From Paracoccaceae bacterium (GTDB taxonomy: Bacteria; Pseudomonadota; Alphaproteobacteria; Rhodobacterales; Rhodobacteraceae), in contig SLKB01000296.1 of the NCBI GenBank assembly GCA_007134805.1, positions 1 to 11,138 of the forward strand: 11,138 nt of DNA. Direction: 5' to 3'. A model generated the notes under the pieces. The model was not told the DNA's origin. It made no database searches and saw only the letters and a list, made by a program, of their open reading frames with translations. This document shows positions 1 through 6,291 of the stretch, in pieces; within the stretch, counting starts at the first letter, position 1, and every line of letters begins with the position of its first letter. The translations under genes and the position numbers were made by a program.

Positions 1-583
1 CCACCGCGTCAGGCTGCGTGCTGCCGGTCGGGATCAAGGCGCGCCAGGCAACCTGACCTGTAAAGCCGGGTGACATCTCGCGGGGCTGCAGGGCCGGGCG
101 CACACGCGAATGCAGCCCGTCTGCGCCGAGAATGAGGTCTGCGGTAAGCTTCTCGCCAGTCGCTAGCGTGACAGAGGGGTGCGTGCTCAAAAGATCCACG
201 GCCGTGACCGAGGTACCGAGCCGGATCCGGGCCCCATCGGCAAGCCCCACGAGAAGATCGATCAGATCCGCACGGTGGATCAGGTGAAAGCCCGGCCCGG
301 CGTCCGTGAGATCGAGATCGAGCACTGGCCGACCCGTGCGCCCATCGCGCAGTCGGACAGCGGCACTGCGCATCGCAATTCTCGTGAGCCCTCCTCGCCC
401 GCCAAGCGCGTCGATCACACGCGCGCCGTTCGGACTGATCTGAAGACCCGCGCCGACCTGCCCGAAATCCGCGCTCGCTTCACAGATCTGAACACGGGCC
501 CCGCGCTGGATCAAAGCGGCCGCGGCGGCAAGCCCCGCGACGCCGCCGCCGATGATCAGAACTTCACAGCCTCTAAGCGTCAT
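1..583 (-). CDS. FAD-dependent monooxygenase, salicylate/3-hydroxybenzoate hydroxylase-like (partial, N-terminal 194 residues)
   Basis: I translated this strand by hand; the gene starts at the ATG complementary to 581-583 and runs off the left edge. The N-terminus is a Rossmann FAD-binding fold: a beta strand then GGGVAG (residues 12-17, GxGxxG) and an acidic residue ending strand 2 (E35). Next come GAGLQISPNGA (45-55), a conserved Arg in HRADL (R104), and GADGLHSR (153-160), the second FAD/NAD(P)H-contact motif of class A flavoprotein monooxygenases, followed by GQVAWRALIP. These motifs fit NAD(P)H-dependent aromatic-ring hydroxylases of the salicylate hydroxylase group; UbiH-type ubiquinone hydroxylases share the fold, so the substrate cannot be named. 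The start lies 33 nt after the dksA stop on the same strand, suggesting co-transcription with dksA. No strong Shine-Dalgarno sequence is seen. The C-terminal substrate domain is outside the window. Confidence 0.88.
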   Translation of the reverse strand, partial: MTLRGCEVLIIGGGVAGLAAAAALIQRGARVQICEASADFGQVGAGLQISPNGARVIDALGGRGGLTRIAMRSAAVRLRDGRTGRPVLDLDLTDAGPGFHLIHRADLIDLLVGLADGARIRLGTSVTAVDLLSTHPSVTLATGEKLTADLILGADGLHSRVRPALQPREMSPGFTGQVAWRALIPTGSTQPDAV

Positions 584-616
584 TTCGCCGCTGCCAGAGC
601 CTCGGCCCTGTCGAGA

Positions 617-1039
617 TCAGTCGTCGCGATGCACACGCTCCTTGCGCTCATGTGCTTCCTGGGCTTGCAAGGTCATGGTCGCGATCGGGCGGGCATCGAG
701 CCGCTTGAGCGAAATCCGCTCACCCGTCACTTCGCAATAGCCGAACTCGCCATTCTCGATCCGGCGCAGCGCCGCATCGATCTTTGAGATCAGCTTGCGC
801 TGACGATCGCGGGTGCGCAATTCGAGTGCGCGATCCGTCTCCTCGGAGGCACGATCAGCCACATCGGGAATATTGCGGCTGCTGTTTGCCAGTTCGACCA
901 GAGTTTCCTGGCTGCCCTTGAGAATATCTTCCTTCCAAACCAAAAGTTTGCGCCGAAAATATGCAATCTGGCGCTCATTCATGAACGGCTCGTCTTCCGC
1001 CGGACGGTAATCTTCCGGCAAAAAGGTCTCTGGTTTCAT
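617..1039 (-). CDS. dksA: DksA, RNA polymerase-binding transcription factor (cysteine-poor type)
   Basis: DksA inserts a coiled coil into the RNA polymerase secondary channel and, with ppGpp, adjusts rRNA and stress promoters. The 140-aa product begins MKPETFLPEDYRPAEDEPFM, a typical Rhodobacteraceae N-terminus. The long coiled coil (about residues 25-95) has the tip motif DxxDxA as D59, D62 and A64, the residues needed for activity in E. coli DksA. The C-terminal globular segment keeps only one of the four zinc cysteines: C102 remains, while the other positions are T105, T123 and A126. A one-cysteine DksA is known from Rhodobacter sphaeroides, so this is a lineage trait rather than damage. 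Of two in-frame ATGs (1060 and 1039) I chose 1039 because AGAGGAG lies 6 nt before it; the upstream frame could be extended to 1147 but gives a non-DksA sequence. The adjacent gene on the same strand is the FAD monooxygenase. Confidence 0.95.
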   Translation of the reverse strand: MKPETFLPEDYRPAEDEPFMNERQIAYFRRKLLVWKEDILKGSQETLVELANSSRNIPDVADRASEETDRALELRTRDRQRKLISKIDAALRRIENGEFGYCEVTGERISLKRLDARPIATMTLQAQEAHERKERVHRDD

Positions 1040-1045
1040 GCCCCG

Positions 1046-1052
1046 CTCCTCT
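1046..1052 (-). promoter_or_regulatory. Shine-Dalgarno site that sets the dksA start
   Basis: On the minus strand this reads AGAGGAG, followed by a 6-nt spacer and the ATG at 1039. It overlaps the codons that would follow the alternative ATG at 1060, which favours the shorter 140-aa DksA. Confidence 0.7.
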
Positions 1053-1060
1053 GGTTTCAT

Positions 1061-1274
1061 TGGATCATAACGTTTAGATACTGAAGTCACTTTCCACCTA
1101 CGTCCTGCCCTCGCGGGCGGGATAGCCCAAGCGCTGCGCCTTGTCACGTGCTTTTGCGCGTTTGCACTAATCCAACCTCAGCTGCGGCCCGCAACGGCTT
1201 GTCGCTGCTGCCGTGCCACGTTAGGTAAGACTAACTTGCGGGGGTGACCGCTTTACAGAGTCAGGATCGACAGG
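1061..1274. other. Divergent intergenic region between dksA and the moxR operon
   Basis: No convincing ORF lies here; extending dksA to 1147 gives an Arg-rich, non-conserved leader. The promoters of both divergent units should be here, but I could not identify a convincing -35/-10 pair for either. Two small symmetrical elements are visible. One is a perfect 5-bp inverted repeat, GTTAG-N6-CTAAC, at 1220-1235, about 40 nt before the moxR start. The other is GCCC-GCGA-GGGC (minus strand, complement of 1107-1118), a short GNRA-capped hairpin in the presumed dksA leader. An AGGA at 1263-1266, 8 nt before the ATG, is the ribosome binding site of the MoxR gene. Confidence 0.5.
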
Positions 1275-2117
1275 ATGCGGTTCACTTCGACCGATCGCTA
1301 TATTGCCAGCGATGATCTTCAGATCGCCGTCAACGCGGCTGTGGCACTACAGCGCCCCCTTCTGGTCAAGGGCGAACCTGGCACAGGCAAGACAGAGCTT
1401 GCGGTGCAGGTCGCGCTGGGGCTGGGGCTGAAAATCATCGAATGGTCGATCAAATCGACGACGCGCGCGCATCAGGGGCTTTACGAATATGACGCTGTCA
1501 GTCGGCTGCGCGACAGCCAGTTGGGCGATGCACGCGTGGCCGATGTGCGCAACTACATCCGCAAGGGCAAGCTCTGGCAAGCGTTCGAGGCGGACGAGCG
1601 CGTCGTCCTTCTGATCGATGAGATCGACAAGGCCGATATCGAATTCCCGAACGATCTGCTGCAGGAACTCGACCGGATGGAGTTCTTCGTCTACGAGACG
1701 GGCGAAACGATCCGGGCCCGCCACCGCCCGATCGTCATCATCACCTCGAATAATGAGAAGGACCTGCCCGACGCGTTCCTGCGGCGCTGTTTCTTCCACT
1801 ATATCCGCTTCCCCTGCCCCGAGACCCTGCGCGCAATCGTCCATGTCCATTTTCCGGATATGAAACCCACGCTTCTGCAGGCCGCGCTGACGCAATTCTT
1901 CGAAGTCCGCGAAACGCCGGGGCTCAAGAAGAAACCCTCGACTTCGGAAATGCTCGACTGGCTGAAGTTGCTCCTCGCCGAGGATCTCTCACCCGAAGAC
2001 TTGCGACGGGATGGAGCGAATGCGCTGCCGAAACTCCATGGAGCTCTGCTGAAGAATGAGCAGGACGTCCATCTCTTCGAGCGGCTCGCCTTCATGGCAC
2101 GCAGGCAGGGGCGTTGA
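1275..2117 (+). CDS. MoxR-family AAA+ ATPase
   Basis: A 280-aa single AAA+ domain. Walker A is GEPGTGKT (residues 33-40), Walker B is LLIDEIDKA (112-120), sensor 1 lies in IITSNNEKDLP (155-165), and the arginine-finger region is FLRRCF (168-173). The C-terminal helical lid follows from about 180. MoxR ATPases act as chaperone-like machines that mature or remodel partner proteins, usually with a VWA-domain protein encoded close by. The expected VWA partner here is the CoxE-like gene at the end of this operon (4118-5302). The ATG at 1275 has AGGA 8 nt upstream, and the length is normal for the short MoxR subfamilies associated with CoxE-like proteins. The next gene starts 5 nt after the stop. 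The class is certain; the substrate is unknown. CobS (cobalt chelatase) and NorQ are related AAA+ proteins, but their partner genes are absent. Confidence 0.93.
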   Translation: MRFTSTDRYIASDDLQIAVNAAVALQRPLLVKGEPGTGKTELAVQVALGLGLKIIEWSIKSTTRAHQGLYEYDAVSRLRDSQLGDARVADVRNYIRKGKLWQAFEADERVVLLIDEIDKADIEFPNDLLQELDRMEFFVYETGETIRARHRPIVIITSNNEKDLPDAFLRRCFFHYIRFPCPETLRAIVHVHFPDMKPTLLQAALTQFFEVRETPGLKKKPSTSEMLDWLKLLLAEDLSPEDLRRDGANALPKLHGALLKNEQDVHLFERLAFMARRQGR

Positions 2118-2122
2118 GCATA

Positions 2123-2575
2123 ATGGCCGATGGTATCGAGATCAGGGAGTTGCGCGCAGACGACCGGGAGGCCTGGGCCGCGCTGTGGGAAGGGTATCTC
2201 GACTTCTACGAGACGCGCCTGCCCGAGACAGTCTATGAGCACACTTTCACGGCGCTCCTCTCTGACGATCCGACCAGTCCTTCGGGTTATCTGGCCCTCA
2301 AGGAAGGGCAGCCGGCAGGGCTTGTGCACTACCTCTTTCATGCGCACTGCTGGCGTCCCGAGGGGATCTGCTACCTGCAAGACCTCTTCACTGCGCCCGA
2401 GGCACGCGTCGCGGGGGTCGGCCGCGCGCTGATCAAGGCAGTCTACGCGTCAGCGGATGCGCGCGGCGTGCCCGGGGTCTACTGGACAACTCAAGAGTTC
2501 AATCACCCGGCCCGGATACTCTATGACGACATTGGCGCCCTGACCCCTTTCATCAAGTATCAACGCCCGGCATGA
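2123..2575 (+). CDS. GNAT-family N-acetyltransferase (HPA2-like)
   Basis: A 150-aa GNAT-fold protein expected to transfer acetyl from acetyl-CoA to an amine. Motif A is YLQDLFTAPEARVAGVGRAL (residues 84-103), in which RVAGVG is the pyrophosphate-binding Q/RxxGxG/A loop. Motif B is FNHPARILYDDIG (126-138), carrying the Asn and Tyr typical of the family. The combination resembles the HPA2/polyamine-type acetyltransferases, but the substrate is not predictable. I start at ATG 2123, 5 nt after the upstream stop, with AGGGG about 12 nt before it; an in-frame TTG at 2114 would overlap the moxR stop and is less likely. Its stop overlaps the next gene's start (ATGA, 2572-2575), so translational coupling with the lipoprotein gene is expected. 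Confidence 0.88.
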   Translation: MADGIEIRELRADDREAWAALWEGYLDFYETRLPETVYEHTFTALLSDDPTSPSGYLALKEGQPAGLVHYLFHAHCWRPEGICYLQDLFTAPEARVAGVGRALIKAVYASADARGVPGVYWTTQEFNHPARILYDDIGALTPFIKYQRPA

Positions 2576-3942
2576 GGCGCGGCCTTCACCTCCTTGGCGC
2601 GCTTGCACTAGCGGCTTGCGCCAGCGCACCGGAGCCACCGCTGCGCCCGGTCGATCTGTCGCTGCAGACGCGGGCCATCAGCTCGGCCGAATTGTTTGGC
2701 CCACCGCGGCCGTTCCCGCCTGCGCGCAGCAACGCGCAGATCGCCGAGGATATCCTCGAGCTTGGCTTCCGGCTTGAATCCGGACGCGAGATCCCGCAAT
2801 TCTCGCGCTTCGAGGGGCCGGTCAGAGTGCGCCTTACGGGCCAGATCCCGCCGCTTGCGTTTGTCGAGATGGATCGCATGATAGACCGGATGCGCCGCGA
2901 GGCCGGCATCGATATCAGTCGCACCAACGGATCTGCCGAGGTCATCGTCGAGTTCATCCCTCGCGCTGCCATGCGCCGGACTGTCGCTGGTGCCGCGTGC
3001 TTCGTGCTCCCGAATGTCGAGAGTTTCAACGAGTTCGTGGCCGCGCCGCTGTCCCCGCGGCTCGATTGGGCGCAGGTCGTCACGCGCGAGAGAGCCCTTG
3101 TCGTAGCGCCTGCGGATGCGACTGTGCAGGAGATGCGCGATTGCTTGCATGAGGAAGTGGCGCAGGCGCTCGGGCCGCTCAATGACCTCTACCGGATCGG
3201 TGAAACGGTCATGAATGACGATAATTTCCAGACAGCGCTTACCGGCTTCGACATGCTCGTGCTGCGTGTCTGGTACGATCCGGCGCTGCGCCCCGGCATG
3301 TCGCGTGATGAGGTCGCGCGCCTGTTGCCAAGGATCCTGCGGCGTCTCAATCCCGGCGGGGCCGGGCAGCAGCAGCCCCTCGACCCGCTCCCGACGCCGC
3401 GCGCCTGGACGGATGCGGTCGAGGATGCGCTCGGTCAGCCCGGGCGCCGCCGCAGCTTTGACGCCGCGCGCCGGGCCCTGCGGATCGCGACGGATGCGGG
3501 TTGGCAAGACGAGCGTCTTGCGTTCAGCCTCTTTCTTGCTGGGCGGTTTGCGCCCGCATCGCGCGGCGAGGATGCGCTGACTGCGCTGGTTCAGGCCGCC
3601 GCGATCTACGACAACATTCCTGGCGGGCAAGTGCCGCGCGCGCATATGGAGATGCACCTCGCTGCACAGGCCCTCGCAGCGGGGCAGGATCAACTGGTCA
3701 TCCGCCTGACCGACAACGCTATGGAGCCTGCACGGCGCAGCGAGAATGGCGCGCTCCTCTCGACGCTGATGCTGTTGCGCGCCGAAGCGATGGCGCGTAT
3801 GGGCCGGCCCAGCACTGCCGCGCGCCTGCGTCGGGAAAGCGAGGCTTTCGCGATCTTCGGTTTTGGCTCGCAGCGCGCACTCGAGGCGCGCCAGGCCGAG
3901 ATTGGCGCGCTCACGTCGCGCCGTGACACGGGCGGAGGATGA
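2572..3942 (+). CDS. DUF2927-domain lipoprotein
   Basis: A 456-aa protein with an N-terminal lipoprotein signal: basic MRR, a short hydrophobic stretch, then a lipobox L-A-A-C with the lipidated Cys at residue 16. It should therefore be anchored in the inner or outer membrane facing the periplasm. Residues about 50-245 match the DUF2927 family as I remember it: a CFVLP segment (143-147), CLHEEVAQALGPLND (191-205), then NDDNFQTALTGFDMLVLR and YDPALRPGM (235-243). C143 and C191 could form a disulfide. From about residue 270 to the end the protein is Ala/Arg-rich, helical and TPR-like, without a recognised domain. The function of DUF2927 is unknown. The gene is translationally coupled to the GNAT gene (ATGA overlap) and is followed 7 nt later by a small membrane protein gene. 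Confidence 0.82.
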   Translation: MRRGLHLLGALALAACASAPEPPLRPVDLSLQTRAISSAELFGPPRPFPPARSNAQIAEDILELGFRLESGREIPQFSRFEGPVRVRLTGQIPPLAFVEMDRMIDRMRREAGIDISRTNGSAEVIVEFIPRAAMRRTVAGAACFVLPNVESFNEFVAAPLSPRLDWAQVVTRERALVVAPADATVQEMRDCLHEEVAQALGPLNDLYRIGETVMNDDNFQTALTGFDMLVLRVWYDPALRPGMSRDEVARLLPRILRRLNPGGAGQQQPLDPLPTPRAWTDAVEDALGQPGRRRSFDAARRALRIATDAGWQDERLAFSLFLAGRFAPASRGEDALTALVQAAAIYDNIPGGQVPRAHMEMHLAAQALAAGQDQLVIRLTDNAMEPARRSENGALLSTLMLLRAEAMARMGRPSTAARLRRESEAFAIFGFGSQRALEARQAEIGALTSRRDTGGG

Positions 3943-3949
3943 ACATTAG

Positions 3950-4114
3950 ATGATCGTGATCCTGGGAATCTTGGCGGGGGGACTCTACGGCGCGCGCACA
4001 GCGCGAAGCCGCGGCGGCAACCGCAAGGATATTGCCCAATTCGCTGCTGTTGGCGGGATTGTCGGCGGTTTGATCGGACTTTTTGCGACGATCGGGCTTG
4101 AGCGGGTGCTTTAG
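3950..4114 (+). CDS. Small two-helix membrane protein (54 aa), hypothetical
   Basis: A short ORF read by hand: 54 aa starting MIVILGILAGGLYGARTARS and ending in TAG at 4112-4114. It has two hydrophobic glycine-rich segments (about residues 1-15 and 31-50) separated by a basic loop RTARSRGGNRK. This predicts a membrane hairpin with the loop in the cytoplasm and both termini outside. GGAGG at 3934-3938, overlapping the end of the DUF2927 gene, lies 11 nt before the ATG. The gene sits 7 nt after the DUF2927 stop and 3 nt before the VWA start, so it fills the gap exactly and is very likely translated. I do not recognise a named family. It may anchor or scaffold the lipoprotein and the VWA/MoxR pair at the membrane, which is inference only. 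Confidence 0.72.
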   Translation: MIVILGILAGGLYGARTARSRGGNRKDIAQFAAVGGIVGGLIGLFATIGLERVL

Positions 4115-4117
4115 CCA

Positions 4118-5302
4118 ATGTTCCTGCCATTCTTCCAGAATCTGCGCGCGCATCAGGTGCCAGTCACGCTGCGGGAATACCTGGGCTTCCTAGAGGGGGT
4201 CAGCGCAGAGCTCGTCGATTTCGATATCGAGGGGTTCTACTATCTTGCGCGCGTGACGATGGTGAAGGACGAGCGCCATCTCGACCGCTTCGACCGCGCC
4301 TTTGCTGCAAGTTTTCAGGGACTGGAAGAGATCAGCGTCGAGCAGGCCCTCGAGGCCCTGGACCTGCCCAGCCACTGGCTCGAGAGGCTGGCCGAGCGGC
4401 ACCTGAGCGCGGACGAGCGCGCGCAGATCGCGGCGATGGGCGGGTTCGAGGCGCTGATGGATGCGCTCAGGCAACGGCTGGCCGAACAGAAGGACCGTCA
4501 TCAGGGCGGCAACAAATGGATCGGTACCGCCGGCACCTCGCCGTTCGGCGCCTATGGCTTCAACCCTGAAGGCGTGCGGATCGGGCAGGACGGCTCACGC
4601 CACCGCAAGGCCGTCAAGGTCTGGGATCGGCGCGAATTTCGCAACCTCGACGACACGGTCGAGTTGGGCACCCGAAACATCAAGATCGCGCTGAAACGGC
4701 TGCGGCAATGGGCGCGCGACGGCGCCGTGGATGAGCTTGATCTCGAAGGGACGATCCGTGCGACCGCCGAGCAGGGCTGGCTCGACGTAAAGACCCGACC
4801 AGAGCGACGCAACGCGGTCAAGGTTCTCTTGCTGCTCGATATCGGCGGCTCAATGGATGACCATGTCCGCGCCGTGGAAGAGTTGTTCAGCGCCGCGAAG
4901 GCGGAATTCAAGCATTTCGAGCACTATTACTTCCACAATTGCCTCTATGAATTCGTCTGGCGCGACAATGCACGCCGCTGGACCGAGCGGGTTTCGACAT
5001 GGGATCTTCTGCGAAACTACGGGCATGACTGGAAATGCATCTTCGTGGGCGATGCGTCCATGTCACCTTATGAGGTGGTGATGGCCGGCGGCGCCAATGA
5101 GCACTGGAACGAGGAACCCGGCGAGATCTGGCTGCGCCGCGCGCGCACGCAATGGCCGGACCATCTCTGGATCAACCCGACCCTGCGGCAACACTGGCGC
5201 TACACCCAATCCATCGGCATGATCGAGACCATTTTCGAGGGGCGAATGGTGCCCATGACTCTGGAAGGATTATCGCAAGGGATCAACGAGTTGGGGCGCT
5301 GA
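4118..5302 (+). CDS. CoxE-like VWA-domain protein (COG3825 type)
   Basis: A 394-aa protein. The N-terminal half (about 1-230) is the conserved helical region of CoxE-like proteins; it includes a Gly-rich stretch with GTAGTSPFGAYGFNPEG (136-152) and the segment RREFRNLDDTVELGTR (171-186). The C-terminal half is a von Willebrand A fold. A hydrophobic strand VKVLLLLD leads to the metal-ion-dependent adhesion site D241-I-G-G-S245, in which the first Ser of the classic DxSxS is Gly. A further acidic GDASMSPYE (311-319) probably completes the metal site. No signal peptide is seen, so it should be cytoplasmic. VWA proteins of this type pair with MoxR ATPases, and the MoxR gene is the first gene of the same operon. 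The start ATG 4118 is 3 nt after the preceding stop. Family assignment is strong; the biological target is unknown. Confidence 0.9.
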   Translation: MFLPFFQNLRAHQVPVTLREYLGFLEGVSAELVDFDIEGFYYLARVTMVKDERHLDRFDRAFAASFQGLEEISVEQALEALDLPSHWLERLAERHLSADERAQIAAMGGFEALMDALRQRLAEQKDRHQGGNKWIGTAGTSPFGAYGFNPEGVRIGQDGSRHRKAVKVWDRREFRNLDDTVELGTRNIKIALKRLRQWARDGAVDELDLEGTIRATAEQGWLDVKTRPERRNAVKVLLLLDIGGSMDDHVRAVEELFSAAKAEFKHFEHYYFHNCLYEFVWRDNARRWTERVSTWDLLRNYGHDWKCIFVGDASMSPYEVVMAGGANEHWNEEPGEIWLRRARTQWPDHLWINPTLRQHWRYTQSIGMIETIFEGRMVPMTLEGLSQGINELGR

Positions 5303-5397
5303 CAACCTGAGCTTCGGCCGTTAACCCAAGGTAAATTCAGCAGTTTCTTGCCTATGCGTTTGAACGCCGCGACAGGGGCGCCTAAATGTACCGGGAG

Positions 5398-5440
5398 CGA
5401 GGGGGAAACCCCGTAGCGAGAGCGAGGGGTTTTCCCCTCG
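5398..5440. repeat. Nested palindrome / stem-loop between the VWA gene and the DUF4168-like gene
   Basis: Arms 5398-5412 and 5426-5440 are 15 nt each, complementary with a single mismatch, and enclose a 13-nt purine-rich loop. Each arm also contains its own small palindrome (GGGG-AAA-CCCC on the left, GGGG-TTTT-CCCC on the right), so the region can fold as one long stem or two short ones. It ends 25 nt before the next ATG. It could be an operon-end terminator (though no T-tract follows), a leader hairpin of the downstream gene, or a copy of a dispersed repeat. Confidence 0.75.
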
Positions 5441-5465
5441 ACCCAATTGGAAACAGGAGAGACAC

Positions 5466-5849
5466 ATGACGATCAAACGGACACTCAGCTCTGTCATTCT
5501 GGCCGCAGGGCTTGCCGTGACGCCAGTGATCGGAACGACCGCGATGGCGCAGGACCAGATCGACGGGGTCGCCGTTGCAAGCGAGGACGGCAAGATCGAC
5601 GCCTTCATCATTGCCGCACTTGCCGTATCGGAAGTGCGCGACGCCTATATCGCCCAGCTTCAGGCCGCCGAGAGCGAAGAGCAGCAGATGCAGATCGTCG
5701 AAGAGGCTGACGCGGCAATCCTTCAGGCCGTTGAAGATACGCCAGACATCACGGTTGACGAATATATCGCTATTGGTGAAGCCGCGACCACTGATCCTGA
5801 TCTCGCGGCTGAAATCGACGCGCGCTTTGCAGAGCAGAACCCGGGCTGA
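5466..5849 (+). CDS. Secreted DUF4168-like small protein
   Basis: A 127-aa protein with a clear Sec signal peptide: MTIKR basic start, hydrophobic core to about residue 23, and cleavage after AMA (A28|Q29). The mature part of about 99 residues is acidic and helical. It contains a run like VRDAYIAQLQAAES (57-70), then EEADAAILQAVED (79-91), ITVDEYIAIGEAATTDPDL (95-113) and a short tail. This order (a helix, a variable linker, 'Leu/Ile-x-x-x-Glu-Tyr-x-x-Ile', then an Asp-Pro-containing helix) resembles DUF4168, a family of unknown function. AGGAGA at 5455-5460 is a strong ribosome binding site 5 nt before the ATG. The gene appears monocistronic: a large hairpin lies upstream and an intrinsic terminator directly downstream. 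Periplasmic location is inferred from the signal peptide. Confidence 0.72.
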   Translation: MTIKRTLSSVILAAGLAVTPVIGTTAMAQDQIDGVAVASEDGKIDAFIIAALAVSEVRDAYIAQLQAAESEEQQMQIVEEADAAILQAVEDTPDITVDEYIAIGEAATTDPDLAAEIDARFAEQNPG

Positions 5850-5870
5850 CCTTGGGATCGCTTGACTTCG

Positions 5871-5907
5871 AACGGGGCGCGGCTGCAATGGAAGCGCGCC
5901 CCGTTTT
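5871..5907 (+). terminator. Intrinsic terminator of the DUF4168-like gene
   Basis: A perfect 11-bp stem (5871-5881 with 5895-5905) reading AACGGGGCGCG, a 13-nt loop, and a T-tract of four (5904-5907). It begins 22 nt after the stop codon. Confidence 0.85.
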
Positions 5908-5937
5908 CTATGGTGGGGCCGCAAGCGGGCACCGCGG

Positions 5938-5966
5938 AAAAAACCGCGCAGGAGGCTTCCGCGCGG
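5938..5966 (-). terminator. Intrinsic terminator of rpmG
   Basis: On the minus strand a 6-bp GC-only stem (CCGCGC with GCGCGG, 5966-5961 with 5949-5944) and an 11-nt loop are followed immediately by six T (5943-5938). It lies about 47 nt after the rpmG stop and faces the terminator of the convergent gene. Confidence 0.75.
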
Positions 5967-6012
5967 CTTTGGTCATCCGGTCCCGGGTCAGGTCAGTGAC
6001 AGGTCAAAAAGA

Positions 6013-6180
6013 TCACTTGATCTTGCCTTCCTTGTATTCGACGTGCTTGCGCACGACCGGATCGTATTTGCGGACTGTCATCTTCTCGGTCATGGTCCGG
6101 GCGTTCTTTTTTGTGACATAAAAATGTCCGGTCCCGGCGGTCGAGTTCAAGCGGATCTTGATCGTTGTCGGCTTCGCCAT
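6013..6180 (-). CDS. rpmG: 50S ribosomal protein L33
   Basis: A 55-aa protein starting [20 protein letters not shown] and ending YKEGKIK. The motif [32 protein letters not shown] is the L33 signature. It has no cysteine, so it is the zinc-independent (C-minus) form; the Cys pairs of zinc L33 are replaced. The frame stays open upstream, but ATG 6180 gives the normal length, and GGAG (complement of 6189-6192) lies 8 nt before it. It has its own promoter and terminator and so is probably monocistronic, although read-through from the sugar transferase gene upstream is possible. Confidence 0.97.
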   Translation of the reverse strand: MAKPTTIKIRLNSTAGTGHFYVTKKNARTMTEKMTVRKYDPVVRKHVEYKEGKIK

Positions 6181-6239
6181 TGCGTCTACTCCAAATGCAA
6201 GCGACAGGCTTGGCGCCTGCACCCGTGAATTCTCTCCGC

Positions 6240-6267
6240 CTTCTACCGTCGTTCTGGCAAGTGTCAA
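6240..6267 (-). promoter_or_regulatory. Sigma-70-type promoter of rpmG
   Basis: On the minus strand TTGACA (6267-6262) is a perfect -35 box, followed by a 16-nt spacer and TAGAAG (6245-6240), a 4/6 match to the -10 box. It lies about 60 nt upstream of the rpmG start and just after the stop of the sugar transferase gene. A 5-bp GC hairpin without a T-tract (6274-6291) separates it from that stop. Confidence 0.6.
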
Positions 6268-6291
6268 CTGCGGGCGGCGCAATTCGGCCGC

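Noticed and set aside
179..787. Long plus-strand ORF opposite the FAD monooxygenase and dksA
   Set aside because: It is antisense to two well-supported genes, and its composition (Arg, Asp and Pro rich, no motif) is typical of a shadow frame.
1107..1118. GNRA-capped hairpin upstream of dksA as a riboswitch
   Set aside because: Only four base pairs and no surrounding conserved structure that I can recognise.
3148..3190. HEEVAQALG in the DUF2927 protein as a zinc-protease (HExxH/metzincin-like) motif
   Set aside because: The second histidine is missing (Ala at that position) and the Gly is out of register. In DUF2927 relatives as I recall them the first His is not constant, so a metalloprotease call is not supported.
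1275..5302. MoxR plus VWA read as a cobalt or magnesium chelatase or as a ternary AAA-VWA defence system
   Set aside because: No chelatase large subunit, CobT-like acidic linker, nuclease or protease partner is present, and the flanking genes are housekeeping. The short MoxR/CoxE-like pairing fits better.
5986..6006. Three GGTCA direct repeats between the rpmG stop and its terminator
   Set aside because: They are short, unevenly spaced and located in a 3' untranslated stretch; probably chance in GC-rich sequence.
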